From positions 19,300 through 83,299 of the forward strand of contig JAERTE010000096.1 in the NCBI GenBank assembly GCA_016845145.1: a stretch of DNA of 64,000 bases. Reading direction: 5' to 3'. Both the position numbers and the translations under genes were made by a program. The DNA is from Rhodospirillaceae bacterium (lineage in GTDB: Bacteria > Pseudomonadota > Alphaproteobacteria > Rhodospirillales > Casp-alpha2). Of this stretch, positions 1 to 10,217 are shown piece by piece (the stretch's first letter is position 1; the number at the start of each line of letters is the position of its first letter). The notes under the pieces were generated by a model. That model worked only from the letters and a program-made list of their open reading frames with translations. It had not been told where the DNA came from and did not search any database.

Positions 1-879
1 CGCAACCTGCACGCCTGGGATACCGACGTGCCGGGGTATGGTTTTGTCATGGGCATGCGCGCTTTCGGACTGGAGGAGACCCACGCCTATGACACCGCCA
101 TTGAGGCTGGGCAGATGGCGGTGTCGATTAATCCGTTTGATCCGTGGGCCATTCATGCGGTTGCGCATGTTTACGAGATGATTGACCAGCCGGCGGAGGG
201 TATCGCCTGGATCACCGACAACGAGCCGGGCTGGACCGGCTGCAACAACTTCAAAGGCCATCTTTACTGGCACCGTGCGCTGATGCGGCTTGACCGGGGT
301 GAGTATGAAGAAGTTATGGCGATATACGATGACTACTTGTGGGATCCGAAATCCACCGAATATCTGGATTTCTGTAACTACGCCTCGTTGCTGCAGCGGC
401 TTGAGTTGCACGGTCAGGACGTAGGTGAGCGCTGGCAGGCACTGGCTGACATGGCCAAGGGCCGCACTCATGAACATATCCTGACCTTTGCCGATGCGCA
501 TTTCGCCCTGGCACTGGCCGCTGCGCAGGCACCAGAAGCGGCTGAGATTGTAGAGTCGATGCAGCGCTATGCGGTTGAGAGCGATGAGGAGAACGCCGAC
601 GTTACTGCTGCTATCGGCCTGCCTTTGGCGGAAGCGTTGCTGGCATATAAAGCTGGAGAGTTTGAAGAGTGTGTGGAGCGTTTGTACCCAATACGATACG
701 GATTGCCGTTTATGGGCGGATCACACGCTCAGCGTGACCTGTTTGCCATGTTGCTGATCGACGCGGCGCAACGCTCCGGTATGAGCGATGTCGCCCGCGC
801 TTTGGCAGCGGAAAGGCTCTGCCGTATGCCGGAAAATGCCTGGACGCATGACGCTTTCGAACGTGTGTTTGCGTCTTAA
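1..879 (+). CDS. TTC38-family tetratricopeptide-repeat protein (5' truncated by window)
   Basis: The frame is open from base 1, so the true start lies upstream and only the last 292 codons are visible. The visible part is helical, with TPR-like helix pairs (for example residues around AINPFDPWAIHAVAHVYEM-type segments, the YWHRALMRLDRGEYEEVMAIYD helices, and paired helices near the C-terminus). The DPWAIHAVAHVYE and GHLYWHRALM blocks are typical of the TTC38 / YcaO-unrelated TPR family found in proteobacteria and animals, whose biochemical role is unknown. It is probably a soluble cytoplasmic protein-interaction scaffold. It ends 6 nt before the convergent CBS-domain gene. Family assignment is from recognisable sequence character; function is not known. 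Confidence 0.75.
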   Translation, partial: RNLHAWDTDVPGYGFVMGMRAFGLEETHAYDTAIEAGQMAVSINPFDPWAIHAVAHVYEMIDQPAEGIAWITDNEPGWTGCNNFKGHLYWHRALMRLDRGEYEEVMAIYDDYLWDPKSTEYLDFCNYASLLQRLELHGQDVGERWQALADMAKGRTHEHILTFADAHFALALAAAQAPEAAEIVESMQRYAVESDEENADVTAAIGLPLAEALLAYKAGEFEECVERLYPIRYGLPFMGGSHAQRDLFAMLLIDAAQRSGMSDVARALAAERLCRMPENAWTHDAFERVFAS

Positions 880-885
880 TAAAGA

Positions 886-1308
886 TTATTCGCCTTCGAC
901 CTCGGCGACCTCGCGCAGCACCATATCGCGCAGTGTGACAATGCCCAGCGGGTTGCGTTCATGGTCGATGACCAGCGCACGGCTGAGCTTGAAACGCGTC
1001 AGCATCCGCACCGCGTAAACAATGTTCATTTCAGCCGCAAGTGTCAGCACGGGCTTTGACATGGCCTCGTAGACATTGACGCGTTCGGGCGACAAATTCT
1101 TGCCGAGCACTTCTGCTGCGATGTCGGAAACCACCAAGAGGCCAAACTCATCGTTTCGGTCGCGCCGGTTGACGATCACTGAACTGGTGCCGTTCTCGCG
1201 CATTTTCAGCACTGCGTCGTGCACCGTGGCCGATGGCTCGACGATGATCACACCGCGGGTCATGACGTCGGAGACGGTAACATTTCTCTTTTCGGGTTTC
1301 TCAGTCAT
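886..1308 (-). CDS. Tandem CBS-domain protein
   Basis: A 140-residue protein that is almost entirely two CBS motifs (about residues 12-66 and 79-135), beginning with VSDVMTRGVIIVEPSATV and ending with GIVTLRDMVLREVAE. Paired CBS domains form a Bateman module that usually binds adenine nucleotides (AMP, ADP, ATP, SAM) and reports energy or ionic state to a partner. There is no fused effector, so it presumably acts in trans. Its start overlaps the stop of the PII-like gene by 4 bp, and it is the last gene of a translationally coupled run that also holds two DUF1538 membrane proteins, the likely partner. Domain call is firm; ligand and partner are inference. Confidence 0.88.
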   Translation of the reverse strand: MTEKPEKRNVTVSDVMTRGVIIVEPSATVHDAVLKMRENGTSSVIVNRRDRNDEFGLLVVSDIAAEVLGKNLSPERVNVYEAMSKPVLTLAAEMNIVYAVRMLTRFKLSRALVIDHERNPLGIVTLRDMVLREVAEVEGE

Positions 1309-1655
1309 AGCGATTCCTCGATTTCATGAATGAGTACGTTTTGCTGGGTTTTCATGCCCACTGCGTCCTCTATTTCGATCTGGATGGCGATACCGGTGCC
1401 GGGTTCCTCGTCGAATTTTCCCGCATCATTGATCGTTTCCAGGATTTCACGGGCTTTCGGCGCGGCGACCAAAAACAGCAACACGTCGCGTTGGGCGCTT
1501 AAATCCAACCCCAGGAAAGTTTTTTCCGGCACCAACCCTTCTCCGCGCACGCTTGTAATGATGGTCGCGCCGGTGGCGCCTGCATTGCGGGCGGCCTCCA
1601 TGACTGTCTGTGTCTTTTCGTCCGCCACGAAGGCCATGATCATCTTGAGATTCAT
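1305..1655 (-). CDS. PII-like (GlnB-fold) signalling protein
   Basis: A 116-residue protein with the size and beta-alpha-beta order of PII proteins: [10 protein letters not shown] strand, helix with EAARNAGATGATII, a short T-loop region (GEGLVPEKTFLGLDL), and a C-terminal EEPGTGIAIQIEIEDAVG strand in the position of the PII C-loop. PII proteins are trimeric and sense ATP, ADP and 2-oxoglutarate. The T-loop is short and lacks the tyrosine that GlnD uridylylates in classical GlnB/GlnK, so this is a PII-like member rather than a nitrogen regulator. It overlaps its upstream DUF1538 gene and its downstream CBS gene by 4 bp each, which suggests that it gates the DUF1538 transporter. That role is inference. 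Confidence 0.82.
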   Translation of the reverse strand: MNLKMIMAFVADEKTQTVMEAARNAGATGATIITSVRGEGLVPEKTFLGLDLSAQRDVLLFLVAAPKAREILETINDAGKFDEEPGTGIAIQIEIEDAVGMKTQQNVLIHEIEESL

Positions 1656-2440
1656 TCGGTTCCCTCCTTGCTCTTGATTTTATCTTGGTGTCTCAGCCAA
1701 CTGGCAAGCATGTCGTAGCCCAGCACGGAAACGATGGGAAACACGCTGGCGAAGGCGATGAGTCCGAACCCGTCAAGTAACGGGCTGCGACCCGGGATGG
1801 CGGTGGCCAACCCCAACCCCAGCGCCGCGACGACGGGCACGGTTACCGTTGATGTGGTGACGCCGCCAGAATCATAGGCGAGCGCAATGATGCCCTTTGA
1901 GGCAAAAAAAGTTTGCACGATGACCAAGGCATAGCCGGCCATGATGTAGTACGGTAGGGGCGTTCCCGATACGATCCGATAGGCGCCGACGGATACCCCG
2001 ACCGCAACCCCGACAGCAACTGCCATACGCAGACCGAATGCTTTGAGTGCGCCGCCCGAAACCTCTTCCGCTTTAATGGTGATCGCAATCAGTGACGGCT
2101 CGGCGACGGTGGTGGAAAACCCGATGGCGGCGGCGAATACATAAACCCACATGTAATCCTGCCAGTGCACGATGCTTGCATCGGCAATGCCCAGGAAATC
2201 GGCGTTGGTGAGTTGTCTGGCCATTGTCTTGCCGAGCGGGAACAGTGCTTCCTCCAGTCCAACCAGAAACAGGCTCAACCCCATCAATACGTAGAGGAAA
2301 CCCACCAAAATTCGGCCCAGGTTTGCGGGCTTTTTGCGCAGCACGAAAGCCTGGAACACAAACAGGATGACCGCTATCGGCAGTACGTCGATGACGGTGC
2401 CGGCCGTAACGCTGATGAAATGGAGCGCAAAATCCGTCAT
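1652..2440 (-). CDS. DUF1538 membrane protein (second of tandem pair; UmpB-like)
   Basis: A 262-residue polytopic membrane protein with about seven hydrophobic segments. It has the DUF1538 signature [20 protein letters not shown] followed by [25 protein letters not shown] near the C-terminus, and [20 protein letters not shown] in the middle. Its neighbour at 2437-3171 has the same motifs, so the two are tandem paralogues that probably form a heteromer. A DUF1538 pair (UmpAB) has been reported as a two-component Na+(Li+,K+)/H+ antiporter in Halomonas; I recall this from the literature and cannot verify it here. The 4-bp overlaps on both sides indicate coupled translation with the PII-like gene. 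The substrate in this organism is unknown. Confidence 0.85.
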   Translation of the reverse strand: MTDFALHFISVTAGTVIDVLPIAVILFVFQAFVLRKKPANLGRILVGFLYVLMGLSLFLVGLEEALFPLGKTMARQLTNADFLGIADASIVHWQDYMWVYVFAAAIGFSTTVAEPSLIAITIKAEEVSGGALKAFGLRMAVAVGVAVGVSVGAYRIVSGTPLPYYIMAGYALVIVQTFFASKGIIALAYDSGGVTTSTVTVPVVAALGLGLATAIPGRSPLLDGFGLIAFASVFPIVSVLGYDMLASWLRHQDKIKSKEGTE

Positions 2441-3171
2441 GCCAGCATGCCGAAAACCATGACGAAAATCATCGGCGTTAAGCTGGCGAAGGCGATCAGG
2501 CCGAAACCGTCGAACAACGGATTGCGCCCGCTGATGGTACTCGCCAGTCCGACGCCTAAGGCTGTGACCAGAGGCACCGTGATGGTCGATGTCGTCACGC
2601 CACCGGAATCATAGGCGATGCCGACAATCTCGGCCGGCGCGAAGAGAGTCATCACCGTAACCAGAATATAGCCGCCGATAATGAAATACTGGATCGGCCA
2701 ACCGACCAAAATACGAAACACCCCAAGCACCAACGCCGCACCTACCGAAAGAGCGACGGTCATCCGGAGCCCGAAAGCGTAATCAGCCTTTGCCTCAACG
2801 GTGTTCGCGATAGCGCCTGCCTGTCCGGCGATTTCAGCGGCTTCGGCGGCAATGGCAATCAGTGCCGGTTCGGCGACGGTGGTACCGAAGCCCAGCACGA
2901 ACGCGAAGGATAAAAGCCCGACCAGGCTACCCTTGCGGGTCATCGCCTGAGCCATGGCTTCACCTAACGGAAACAACCCCATTTCCAGGCCTTGAATAAA
3001 CAAGGCGAGGCCGATCACGACGCAGATCGAACCGATGATGATGCCACCCAAGTTGGGGAAGGGCTGTTGAATGATGACGATCTGAAAGAAGGCGATGACG
3101 GCGATGATCGGCAAAAGGTCGCGGAACGCGCCGATCAATAACTTTACGAACCCATGCAGGGCTTTGTTCAT
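2437..3171 (-). CDS. DUF1538 membrane protein (first of tandem pair; UmpA-like)
   Basis: A 244-residue multi-pass inner membrane protein. An N-terminal amphipathic segment ([20 protein letters not shown]) is followed by repeated hydrophobic helices, the [21 protein letters not shown] motif and the same [20 protein letters not shown] signature as the next gene. The paired architecture matches two-component DUF1538 transporters. It overlaps hyuB upstream and the second DUF1538 gene downstream by 4 bp each. What is odd is the placement directly behind a hydantoinase/oxoprolinase pair: the transporter could import that enzyme's substrate, or export Na+ or H+ for homeostasis. The sequence alone does not decide between these. 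Confidence 0.85.
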   Translation of the reverse strand: MNKALHGFVKLLIGAFRDLLPIIAVIAFFQIVIIQQPFPNLGGIIIGSICVVIGLALFIQGLEMGLFPLGEAMAQAMTRKGSLVGLLSFAFVLGFGTTVAEPALIAIAAEAAEIAGQAGAIANTVEAKADYAFGLRMTVALSVGAALVLGVFRILVGWPIQYFIIGGYILVTVMTLFAPAEIVGIAYDSGGVTTSTITVPLVTALGVGLASTISGRNPLFDGFGLIAFASLTPMIFVMVFGMLA

Positions 3172-4874
3172 GCATCACTCCGCAATTTCCGCGTGGCATC
3201 CTCGTCAACGCGCGTGCCGTCAGGAGATAACGCAACACTGTAATCGTCAAGCGCGCGTTCAGCACTGACATAGCCCAATTGCACGTCCCGCAGCACCAAG
3301 GCCGGATCGCGATCTTGTGCCGGGCCATATCCGCCACCGCCCGGATATCTAAAAGATACCGTACGTTCGTGCGGCAATAATCCTTGGCGGCGCCGCTGCT
3401 CGGGTGGGCCGCCGTCCATCCGAATCTCACCCAGCGTTCCTTCCGCACCGCCGTCCATACCGGGCGCCGCTATGTGAAAGCGTCCGCCGGACATGGAAAC
3501 CAGCGCATCGGCTTTCGCCAGATTCATCAGAACCACTTCCTGGCCAAGGCCGCCCCGCTGGCGCCCAGGGCCACCGGAGTCGGTAATCAGTTCCTTGCGC
3601 TGGCACAATACCGGCGCCTCAACCTCGAACAATTCGATAGACGTGGAGGCGACGTTGGCAGGAAACACCGTGGTGGCGATACCATCTTGGTCAAAGCGCG
3701 CACCTTGACCGCCTTGCGCATTGAAGCTGGATACGAAAGGCCGTCCGTCGTCGAAGCGTCCGGCAAAACGCTCGACCCAAAGCGGGTAAGTGCCGGATGG
3801 CGCCATCACGGCCTCGGGCAGTGCCTTCGATAGGGCATTGAAAATTGCCTGTACGCAATAGAACACGATGGCGGTCCGGTGCATGACGGCGATCGGGAAG
3901 TTGGGGTTAAGGATAGAAGCTTCTGGCGCGGTGACGGTGATTGGCGCACTGGTCCCCTTGTTGTTGGGACTGTGTGGATGCAGTGCGCACTTCACGGCAA
4001 AGACGGAATAGGCGGTTGTCATATTCAACACACAATTGATCGGCAGGGGGACTTCGGGCGACGTTCCTGTATAGTCAATGTGCATCTCGTCGCCGGAAAC
4101 CGTGAGGGTCAGGCTGATGACCAAGCGGTTGCCGGCGGCATCTTCATCTTCCAGCTCGATCTCATCGGTATAGATGCCGTCGGGCACGCTGGCGATCTGA
4201 TTGCGCATGCTTTGTTCTGTCTGACGCACGATGGCGCCTGTCAGGTCGGAAAGTTGATCGAGGTTCGAGGTGTCGAGGAATTCAATCAACCGTATGCCGC
4301 CGAAGTGATTCGCTGCCATCTGCGCGCGCAGGTCGCCTAGAATGCGATGCGGGATCCGCACGTTGCGTTCGATGATCTGAAACAGAAGGTCGTTCGGCTC
4401 ACCCCGATCGTAGAGCTTGGAGATCGGGATAATGATACCTTCCTCATAGACTTCGCGTGAATCAGGCGCGGCGATGCGTCCACCGATGTCTGTATGGTGC
4501 GCACAAGTGACTGCAAAACCAATCAAATCGTCCGCTTTGAACGTCGGCGTGGCAATGAAGATATCCGGCGTGTGGCCCGACCCCAGCCACGGGTCATTGG
4601 CGATGATGATGTCACCCGGGTGCAACGTATCTTTTGGATATACTTCCAGGAGGTCATGCATGACCCGCTGCATGCAATAGAGCTGTCCCGGCGTGCTTTG
4701 GTTGGCTTGCGCCAAAAGGTCGCCCTCTGCGTCGTAAATGCCGACAGCGAAATCGTGGTTGTCGCGGACAACGGTAGAAAATGCCGTTTGCATCAAAGTC
4801 GTTGCCATCTCGTCGGCGATGGTGATTGCACGTGACCAAAGGACCTGCAGTCGGATGGGGTCGAGTTGGATCAC
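3168..4874 (-). CDS. hyuB: Hydantoinase B / 5-oxoprolinase beta-type subunit
   Basis: A 568-residue protein that is full length for the HyuB/oxoprolinase family. The N-terminus ([20 protein letters not shown], then [20 protein letters not shown]) and the [20 protein letters not shown] block near residue 420 are family hallmarks, as is the C-terminal [16 protein letters not shown]. Together with HyuA it forms an ATP-dependent cytoplasmic amidohydrolase acting on cyclic imides or lactams such as 5-oxoproline or N-methylhydantoin. The start overlaps the hyuA stop by 4 bp. Exact substrate cannot be read from sequence, since this superfamily also includes acetone and acetophenone carboxylases. Confidence 0.9.
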   Translation of the reverse strand: MIQLDPIRLQVLWSRAITIADEMATTLMQTAFSTVVRDNHDFAVGIYDAEGDLLAQANQSTPGQLYCMQRVMHDLLEVYPKDTLHPGDIIIANDPWLGSGHTPDIFIATPTFKADDLIGFAVTCAHHTDIGGRIAAPDSREVYEEGIIIPISKLYDRGEPNDLLFQIIERNVRIPHRILGDLRAQMAANHFGGIRLIEFLDTSNLDQLSDLTGAIVRQTEQSMRNQIASVPDGIYTDEIELEDEDAAGNRLVISLTLTVSGDEMHIDYTGTSPEVPLPINCVLNMTTAYSVFAVKCALHPHSPNNKGTSAPITVTAPEASILNPNFPIAVMHRTAIVFYCVQAIFNALSKALPEAVMAPSGTYPLWVERFAGRFDDGRPFVSSFNAQGGQGARFDQDGIATTVFPANVASTSIELFEVEAPVLCQRKELITDSGGPGRQRGGLGQEVVLMNLAKADALVSMSGGRFHIAAPGMDGGAEGTLGEIRMDGGPPEQRRRQGLLPHERTVSFRYPGGGGYGPAQDRDPALVLRDVQLGYVSAERALDDYSVALSPDGTRVDEDATRKLRSDA

Positions 4875-6964
4875 GTTGCGCCTCCTGCCAGGGTCACGGA
4901 TAACCAGCCGCGCCCATCTACCCGTGCGCTGGCACCATGGCCAATGATGAGCGTCGAGGAAGCATCTTCAACGATGGCCGGCCCGTCGAATCTGGAACCC
5001 GCCGGTAAGGTCTCCATAGCGTAGACGGTATGCGTCACCATGGAGTGAGCGGTCGGACAGAATGCTGGGCGTTCGCCTTTGCGGGCATTTTCCAATCTGC
5101 GGCTGCTCTCAGGAAATCCGGTGCCAACCTTCAATGCGTTGCTCGCTGCGGAGGCGGTCACCCGATTGGTGACGATCTGTACCGGCATGTCATCATAGGC
5201 GGTACCGAACCGCGCTTCGTAAGCGCGTAGGAAAGCATTGCGAATGCTGTCTGGTGAAAGATCGTCGGGCACTTCGATACGCAACGCCGTGCCTTGGCCA
5301 ACGTAACAGACATCAGCGGCGCGGGTGTGCGTTATCTCGGTACCTGGCACGGCACGTTCGATGACGGCCGCGGTTTCATGTTCCATGGGCGAATAGATCT
5401 CACGAAGTTCATCGGCGGATATACGGTCCAGTGGCATAATTCGCGTACGTGCGGCCTCAAATGAAAACGGCGCGACCAGAAATCCGAGGGCTGAATATAC
5501 CCCAGCACCCCGTGGCATGATGATTTCACGCGCCCCCAATCGGCGGGCGAAATCAGCGGCATGCACAGGCCCGGCACCTCCAATGGCGATCACCACCGCA
5601 TCTTGCAGATTGCCGCCCTTTTCGGTCACATACATGCGCATGGCCGATGCCATGTTTTCGTTGACGATTTCGTGTACGCCCCAGGCTGCTTCAAGTGCCG
5701 TCAGTCCCAAAGGTCCGGCAAGCTCGTGTTGCATCGCAGCTTCTGCGGCGGATTTATCCAGTTCCATTTCCCCGCCCAGAAAAAAACCTGGGTCCAGATA
5801 GCCGAGTAGAAGGTCAGCGTCGGTGACTGTTGGTCGGATGCCGCCGCGTCCGTAACAAACAGGCCCCGGGTCCGCTCCGGCGCTTTCCGGCCCGACGGTG
5901 AGCAGGCCCAATTCATCAATAGTCGCGATAGAGCCGCCACCGGCGCCGATCTCAATCAAGTCGACGGTGGGTACACCAACCGGCGTGCCGCTGCCACGCT
6001 TGAAGCGATGCACACGGTCCACTTCGTAGACGCTGGTGATAGGGATACGGCCATCTTCGACCAGGCACGATTTCGCCGTTGTACCGCCCATATCGAACAT
6101 CAAGACGTTGTTCAGACCGGCTTGTTCGCCCAAGTGCGCGGTTGCCAGGGCGCCGCCGACAGGACCAGACTCGATTAAGCGAACCGGATGTGCGCGCGCC
6201 GTCTCGGGTGCGGTCACCCCGCCGCCCGATAGCATCAAAAACAAGCCGTTTTCCATTCCGTGTTCGGTGAGGCGCTGTTCCAGTTTGGCGACATAGCGGT
6301 CCAGCAACGGCTTCACGTAGGCGTTCACCGCGGTGGTCGCCGTGCGTTCATATTCCTTGATTTCCGGCATCACCTCGGATGACAGCGACACCGCGACTTC
6401 CGGTGCTTCCTCGGCAATGATCTCGGCGATGCGGCTTTCGTGCGCCGAATTGGCATAGGCGTGCAGTAAGGCAACCGCGATGGATTCTACACCTTCGTCC
6501 CGCAATTGCCGGACAACGTCGCGAACAGCCGTTTCATCCAACTCAACCCGCACTCGACCATCAGCATAAAGGCGCTCGGGCACGCCCAGGCGCAGTGGCC
6601 GAGGTACCAGAGGTTCGGGGTAGACGGCGCTCAGATCATAGATGTCATAGCGGATTTCGCGACGCATCTCCAAGCTGTCGCGGAACCCATCGGTGGTGAT
6701 CAACGCCGTCTTGGCGCCTTTGCGTTCAATGACCGCATTGATGACCAGCGTTGTGCCGTGAATCAGGTGCTCCGTCTCGCTGAGAAACCCATGAAGCTCG
6801 GCGTCGATGTCGGTGATTCCGGTCTCAACGGCGCGGGACGGATCATCTGGCGTGGTCAAGACCTTGCGGACCTGAAAATCGCCGGTTTCGTCGTTCAGTA
6901 GGACGAAGTCGGTAAAAGTACCGCCGATATCGCACCCCAGGCGGTATCGATGGCCATTACTCAT
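4871..6964 (-). CDS. hyuA: Hydantoinase A / 5-oxoprolinase alpha-type ATPase subunit
   Basis: A 697-residue HyuA-type protein. The N-terminal nucleotide-binding motif GCDIGGTFTDFVL is at about residues 9-21, followed by HGTTLVINAVIERKGAKTAL, a second phosphate-binding stretch (MFDMGGTTAKSCLVEDGR) and the IGAGGGSIATID motif. These define the actin-like ATPase half of hydantoinase/oxoprolinase enzymes, which activates the carbonyl with ATP before ring opening by HyuB. It begins 13 nt after the aroC stop with no clear Shine-Dalgarno in that gap, so it may be read through from fabI-aroC. It is the head of the six-gene overlapping set running down to the CBS gene. Family is secure; substrate is unknown. 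Confidence 0.92.
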   Translation of the reverse strand: MSNGHRYRLGCDIGGTFTDFVLLNDETGDFQVRKVLTTPDDPSRAVETGITDIDAELHGFLSETEHLIHGTTLVINAVIERKGAKTALITTDGFRDSLEMRREIRYDIYDLSAVYPEPLVPRPLRLGVPERLYADGRVRVELDETAVRDVVRQLRDEGVESIAVALLHAYANSAHESRIAEIIAEEAPEVAVSLSSEVMPEIKEYERTATTAVNAYVKPLLDRYVAKLEQRLTEHGMENGLFLMLSGGGVTAPETARAHPVRLIESGPVGGALATAHLGEQAGLNNVLMFDMGGTTAKSCLVEDGRIPITSVYEVDRVHRFKRGSGTPVGVPTVDLIEIGAGGGSIATIDELGLLTVGPESAGADPGPVCYGRGGIRPTVTDADLLLGYLDPGFFLGGEMELDKSAAEAAMQHELAGPLGLTALEAAWGVHEIVNENMASAMRMYVTEKGGNLQDAVVIAIGGAGPVHAADFARRLGAREIIMPRGAGVYSALGFLVAPFSFEAARTRIMPLDRISADELREIYSPMEHETAAVIERAVPGTEITHTRAADVCYVGQGTALRIEVPDDLSPDSIRNAFLRAYEARFGTAYDDMPVQIVTNRVTASAASNALKVGTGFPESSRRLENARKGERPAFCPTAHSMVTHTVYAMETLPAGSRFDGPAIVEDASSTLIIGHGASARVDGRGWLSVTLAGGAT

Positions 6965-6977
6965 GCGGGGTGGTGTT

Positions 6978-8051
6978 CTAGGATCCGCATTGCGCGCGAT
7001 GGCGCAGCAGATGGTCAGCCAGCACGCAGGCCATCATCGCCTCGCCTACCGGTACGGCGCGAATGCCGACGCAGGGGTCGTGTCGGCCCTTAGTGAATAT
7101 CTCGGTCTCGTTGCCCTCGCGGTCGACGGTTTGACGCGGCGTCAGGATCGAACTGGTTGGCTTAACGGCGAAGCGGACAATCACCTCTTGGCCGGACGAA
7201 ATGCCACCAAGAATACCACCGGCATTGTTGGAGAGGAATGTCGGGCGATTGCCTGCCATGCGCATATCATCGGCATTTTCCTCGCCCGTTAGTTCGGCTG
7301 CAGCCATGCCGGCCCCAATTTCGACGCCTTTGACAGCGTTGATGCTCATCATCGCGGCGGCGAGGTCGCCATCGAGCTTGCCGTATATGGGCGCGCCCCA
7401 TCCGGCTGGTACGCCAGTAGCTTGCACCTCGACAACACCGCCCACAGATGATCCAGCCTTGCGAATCCCATCAAGGTAGCTCTCGAATTCGGATGCCGCT
7501 GCCGCATCGGGGCAGAAAAACGGATTGCGCGAAACTTCATCCCAATCCCAATTATCTGCATTGATAACTTTTTTGCCCATACGGACCAGCGCGCCTCGAA
7601 TTTCGATACCTGCACCGAGCACTTTGCGTGCCACGGCGCCGGCGGCGACCCGCATGGCTGTTTCACGCGCCGACGATCTGCCGCCGCCGCGGTAATCGCG
7701 GATGCCATATTTCTCGATATATGTGAAGTCTGCATGGCCGGGCCGGAATTTGTCTTTAATTTCGGAATAATCTTTCGAGCGCTGGTCTGTGTTTTCGATC
7801 ATCAGCCCGATCGGCGTCCCGGTAGTTAGTCCTTCGAACACGCCGGAAAGAATCCGAACTTGATCGGCCTCTTGGCGTTGCGTGGTGTGGCGCGACTGGC
7901 CGGGGCGGCGTTGATCGAGGAAGGGCTGGATATCAGCTTCGCTCAGCTCCAGGCCCGGCGGGCAGCCATCAACCACGCAGCCGATGGCCGGCCCATGGCT
8001 TTCGCCAAAAGTCGTCACCCGGAACAGATGGCCGAAGCTGTTGTGGGACAT
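6978..8051 (-). CDS. aroC: Chorismate synthase
   Basis: A 357-residue enzyme that converts 5-enolpyruvylshikimate-3-phosphate to chorismate using reduced FMN, the last common step of aromatic amino acid and folate synthesis in the cytoplasm. The three family signatures are present: [18 protein letters not shown] (about residues 17-34), [16 protein letters not shown] and [19 protein letters not shown]. Length is normal for the short bacterial type. Its ATG shares one base with the fabI TGA (TGATG), so it is translationally coupled to fabI. The fabI-aroC pairing recurs in alphaproteobacteria. Confidence 0.98.
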   Translation of the reverse strand: MSHNSFGHLFRVTTFGESHGPAIGCVVDGCPPGLELSEADIQPFLDQRRPGQSRHTTQRQEADQVRILSGVFEGLTTGTPIGLMIENTDQRSKDYSEIKDKFRPGHADFTYIEKYGIRDYRGGGRSSARETAMRVAAGAVARKVLGAGIEIRGALVRMGKKVINADNWDWDEVSRNPFFCPDAAAASEFESYLDGIRKAGSSVGGVVEVQATGVPAGWGAPIYGKLDGDLAAAMMSINAVKGVEIGAGMAAAELTGEENADDMRMAGNRPTFLSNNAGGILGGISSGQEVIVRFAVKPTSSILTPRQTVDREGNETEIFTKGRHDPCVGIRAVPVGEAMMACVLADHLLRHRAQCGS

Positions 8052-8863
8052 CAGACCACCGAAATATCAGGGGCGTCCACCGCCTTCATGCCGACGATGT
8101 TGTAGCCGCAATCCACGTGGTGGGTTTCACCCGTGACGCCACTTGAAAGATCGGAGAGCAGGTAGAGACCGGCGCCGCCGATGTCGTCCATATCGACGTT
8201 GCGACGCAAGGGTGAGTTGTACTCATTCCATTTCAGGATATAGCGGAAATCACCGATACCGGATGCGGCCAAGGTTTTCATCGGGCCGGCGGACATGGAA
8301 TTGACGCGGATATTTTCCTTGCCCAGGTCTTCGGCCAGGTAACGCACGCTGGTTTCCAGAGCGGCCTTGGCGACACCCATGACGTTGTAATGAGGCATCA
8401 CGCGCTCGGCACCGAAATAGGTCAGGGTTAGCAGGCTGCCACCATCGGTCATCAGCTTGCGGGCGCGCTGGCAGATGGCGGTGAACGAATAACAGGAAAT
8501 ATTCATGGTTTGTTGGAAGTTCTCAGGCGAGGTGTCGATGTATCCACCTTTGAGTTCTTCCTTGTCCGAATAGGCAATGGCATGCACCAGAAAGTCGAGC
8601 TTGCCCCAGCGCTGCTCCAGATCGGCAAAGACGCCATCGACGCTGGCGGTGTCGGTCACGTCGCAAGGCAGCACAGCATCGGACCCAACAGATTCGGCTA
8701 GCGGCACGACCCGCTTTTTCAATGCGTCGCCCTGATAAGTGAAAGCCAACTCGGCGCCATGTTGATGAGCGGCCTTGGCAATTCCCCAGGCAATGGAGCG
8801 ATCGTTTGCGACCCCCATGATCAGGCCCCGTTTTCCTTCCATCAGCGGTGCGGCGTTGGACAT
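8051..8863 (-). CDS. fabI: Enoyl-[acyl-carrier-protein] reductase (NADH), FabI type
   Basis: The chosen start at 8863 gives 270 residues beginning [20 protein letters not shown], preceded by a good GAGGA Shine-Dalgarno about 5-6 nt upstream. The open frame extends to 9172, but that extension crosses the tail of the MFS gene and is not protein-like. FabI reduces trans-2-enoyl-ACP in the last step of fatty-acid elongation. The NAD-binding GxxxxxSxA turn ([13 protein letters not shown]) and the catalytic Tyr-x6-Lys (YNVMGVAK) are present, the FabI arrangement rather than the classical SDR Tyr-x3-Lys. First gene of the run into aroC. Confidence 0.97.
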   Translation of the reverse strand: MSNAAPLMEGKRGLIMGVANDRSIAWGIAKAAHQHGAELAFTYQGDALKKRVVPLAESVGSDAVLPCDVTDTASVDGVFADLEQRWGKLDFLVHAIAYSDKEELKGGYIDTSPENFQQTMNISCYSFTAICQRARKLMTDGGSLLTLTYFGAERVMPHYNVMGVAKAALETSVRYLAEDLGKENIRVNSMSAGPMKTLAASGIGDFRYILKWNEYNSPLRRNVDMDDIGGAGLYLLSDLSSGVTGETHHVDCGYNIVGMKAVDAPDISVV

Positions 8864-8990
8864 AGAATTCCTCGTTCCATTTTTGGTTCGTGTTTGCTGT
8901 TCAGGACCGAACTGATCCCCGATCACGAGCAGAAGATAAAGGATGGCGCCCGGTGATGGTAGTGAAAAGCCGCCTAAAGGCGTGCGATAA

Positions 8991-10217
8991 TTAACCCGTC
9001 GCGGCGCGGGCGCGTCGGTGACGCACCAGCAACAACATGCAGATCGTGAGATTGAGTAGGTTCCAGGCGGTCCCGTTGAGGAATGCGGCCTGATACGAAC
9101 CCGTAAAGTCGAATATCTCTCCCGACACCCATCCGCCCAAGGCCATGCCGAAAATAGTGGCTGTAAATACAAGGCTAACGCGGGTAGCGGCCTCTCGCGC
9201 GGGGAAGAATTCGCGCACGATCAAGGCATAGGTCGGCACGATTCCACCTTGTGCGAGCCCGAAGATGCCGGAAACCACATAAAGCGATATCAATCCGTCG
9301 TAGGGTAGGTAGAGCAACAACGCCAAACCCTGCAATGCGGAGCCGATGAGGATAGTGGGCAGCGCCCCGATGCGGTCGGCAACCAAGCCGGAGACCAAAC
9401 GGCTGGCAATTCCTAAGCCCAGCATGACCGAGAGAATCTCCGCGCCTCGCTGCGCGCCGTAGCCCAAGTCGCCGCAGTAGGCGACCATATGGACTTGCGG
9501 CATCGACATGGCGACGCAGCACGCAACCCCGGCAACGATCAGCAAGGCCTGGAGGGTCTTGGGCGACATATCGACGGTTTGTACCTGGGGACGGGCGGAG
9601 ACAGGCGTGTCCGTGTGATCAATGGGTGGGCGGCGGCGCAGTGTCAGAGCCAGCGGTATCATTGTCACGATGCAAATGATGCCAATAGCGGTGTGTGCAT
9701 CACGCCAACCGATTTGATCAATAGTATATTGAAGAGCCGGCGGCCAAAGCGCGCCCGAGAGGTAATTGCCGCTGGCAACGATCGCCACGGCAATGCCGCG
9801 GCGTTTGATAAACCAGTGCGAGATGTCGGCAACCATTGGTCCGAACGTGGCGGAAGCGCCGAGAAAACCGATCAGCAATCCCTGCGCCAGCATGAACTGC
9901 CACAGGGTTGCCGCCTGGGCGGCGGCGATATAGCCGAGTCCGAGCATCACGGCCCCCAGCATGACCGGCAGAACGATACCAAACCGATCGGCGAGGCGGC
10001 CCATGAATATGCCGCCAATGGCGAACCCAACCAGTGTGACGAAGTAGGGGAGCGATGCACTGCCGCGATCGACGCCAAATTCCGCCTCGATGGCCGGCAG
10101 TGCAACGACGACCGACCAAAATCCGATGCCGCCAATGGTGCAGAGCGCCAGAGCTATGGCTAGCCGCCGCCAAGCGTATGGGCTGTCGATCAATTCCGAG
10201 CTGTCGGCACTGCTCAT
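8991..10217 (-). CDS. MFS transporter (monocarboxylate/OFA-like)
   Basis: A 408-residue, 12-helix major facilitator protein. The loop 2-3 signature is visible as GRLADRFGIVLP near residue 85, and a second copy appears as SGLVADRIGALPTIL in the C-terminal half. Sequence character (long TM1, GFWSVVVALPAIEAEFGVDRGSASLPYF) resembles OFA/monocarboxylate-type symporters and sugar-acid transporters of alphaproteobacteria. The start overlaps the EamA gene stop by 4 bp, making it the last of three coupled genes. Substrate unknown. The 127-bp gap to fabI contains only a 4-bp-stem hairpin with a short T-run, too weak to call a terminator. Confidence 0.88.
   Translation of the reverse strand: MSSADSSELIDSPYAWRRLAIALALCTIGGIGFWSVVVALPAIEAEFGVDRGSASLPYFVTLVGFAIGGIFMGRLADRFGIVLPVMLGAVMLGLGYIAAAQAATLWQFMLAQGLLIGFLGASATFGPMVADISHWFIKRRGIAVAIVASGNYLSGALWPPALQYTIDQIGWRDAHTAIGIICIVTMIPLALTLRRRPPIDHTDTPVSARPQVQTVDMSPKTLQALLIVAGVACCVAMSMPQVHMVAYCGDLGYGAQRGAEILSVMLGLGIASRLVSGLVADRIGALPTILIGSALQGLALLLYLPYDGLISLYVVSGIFGLAQGGIVPTYALIVREFFPAREAATRVSLVFTATIFGMALGGWVSGEIFDFTGSYQAAFLNGTAWNLLNLTICMLLLVRHRRARAATG

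Noticed and set aside
8864..9172. N-terminal extension of FabI
   Set aside because: It runs into the MFS gene region, its sequence is unlike any FabI, and the ATG at 8863 has a good ribosome-binding site.
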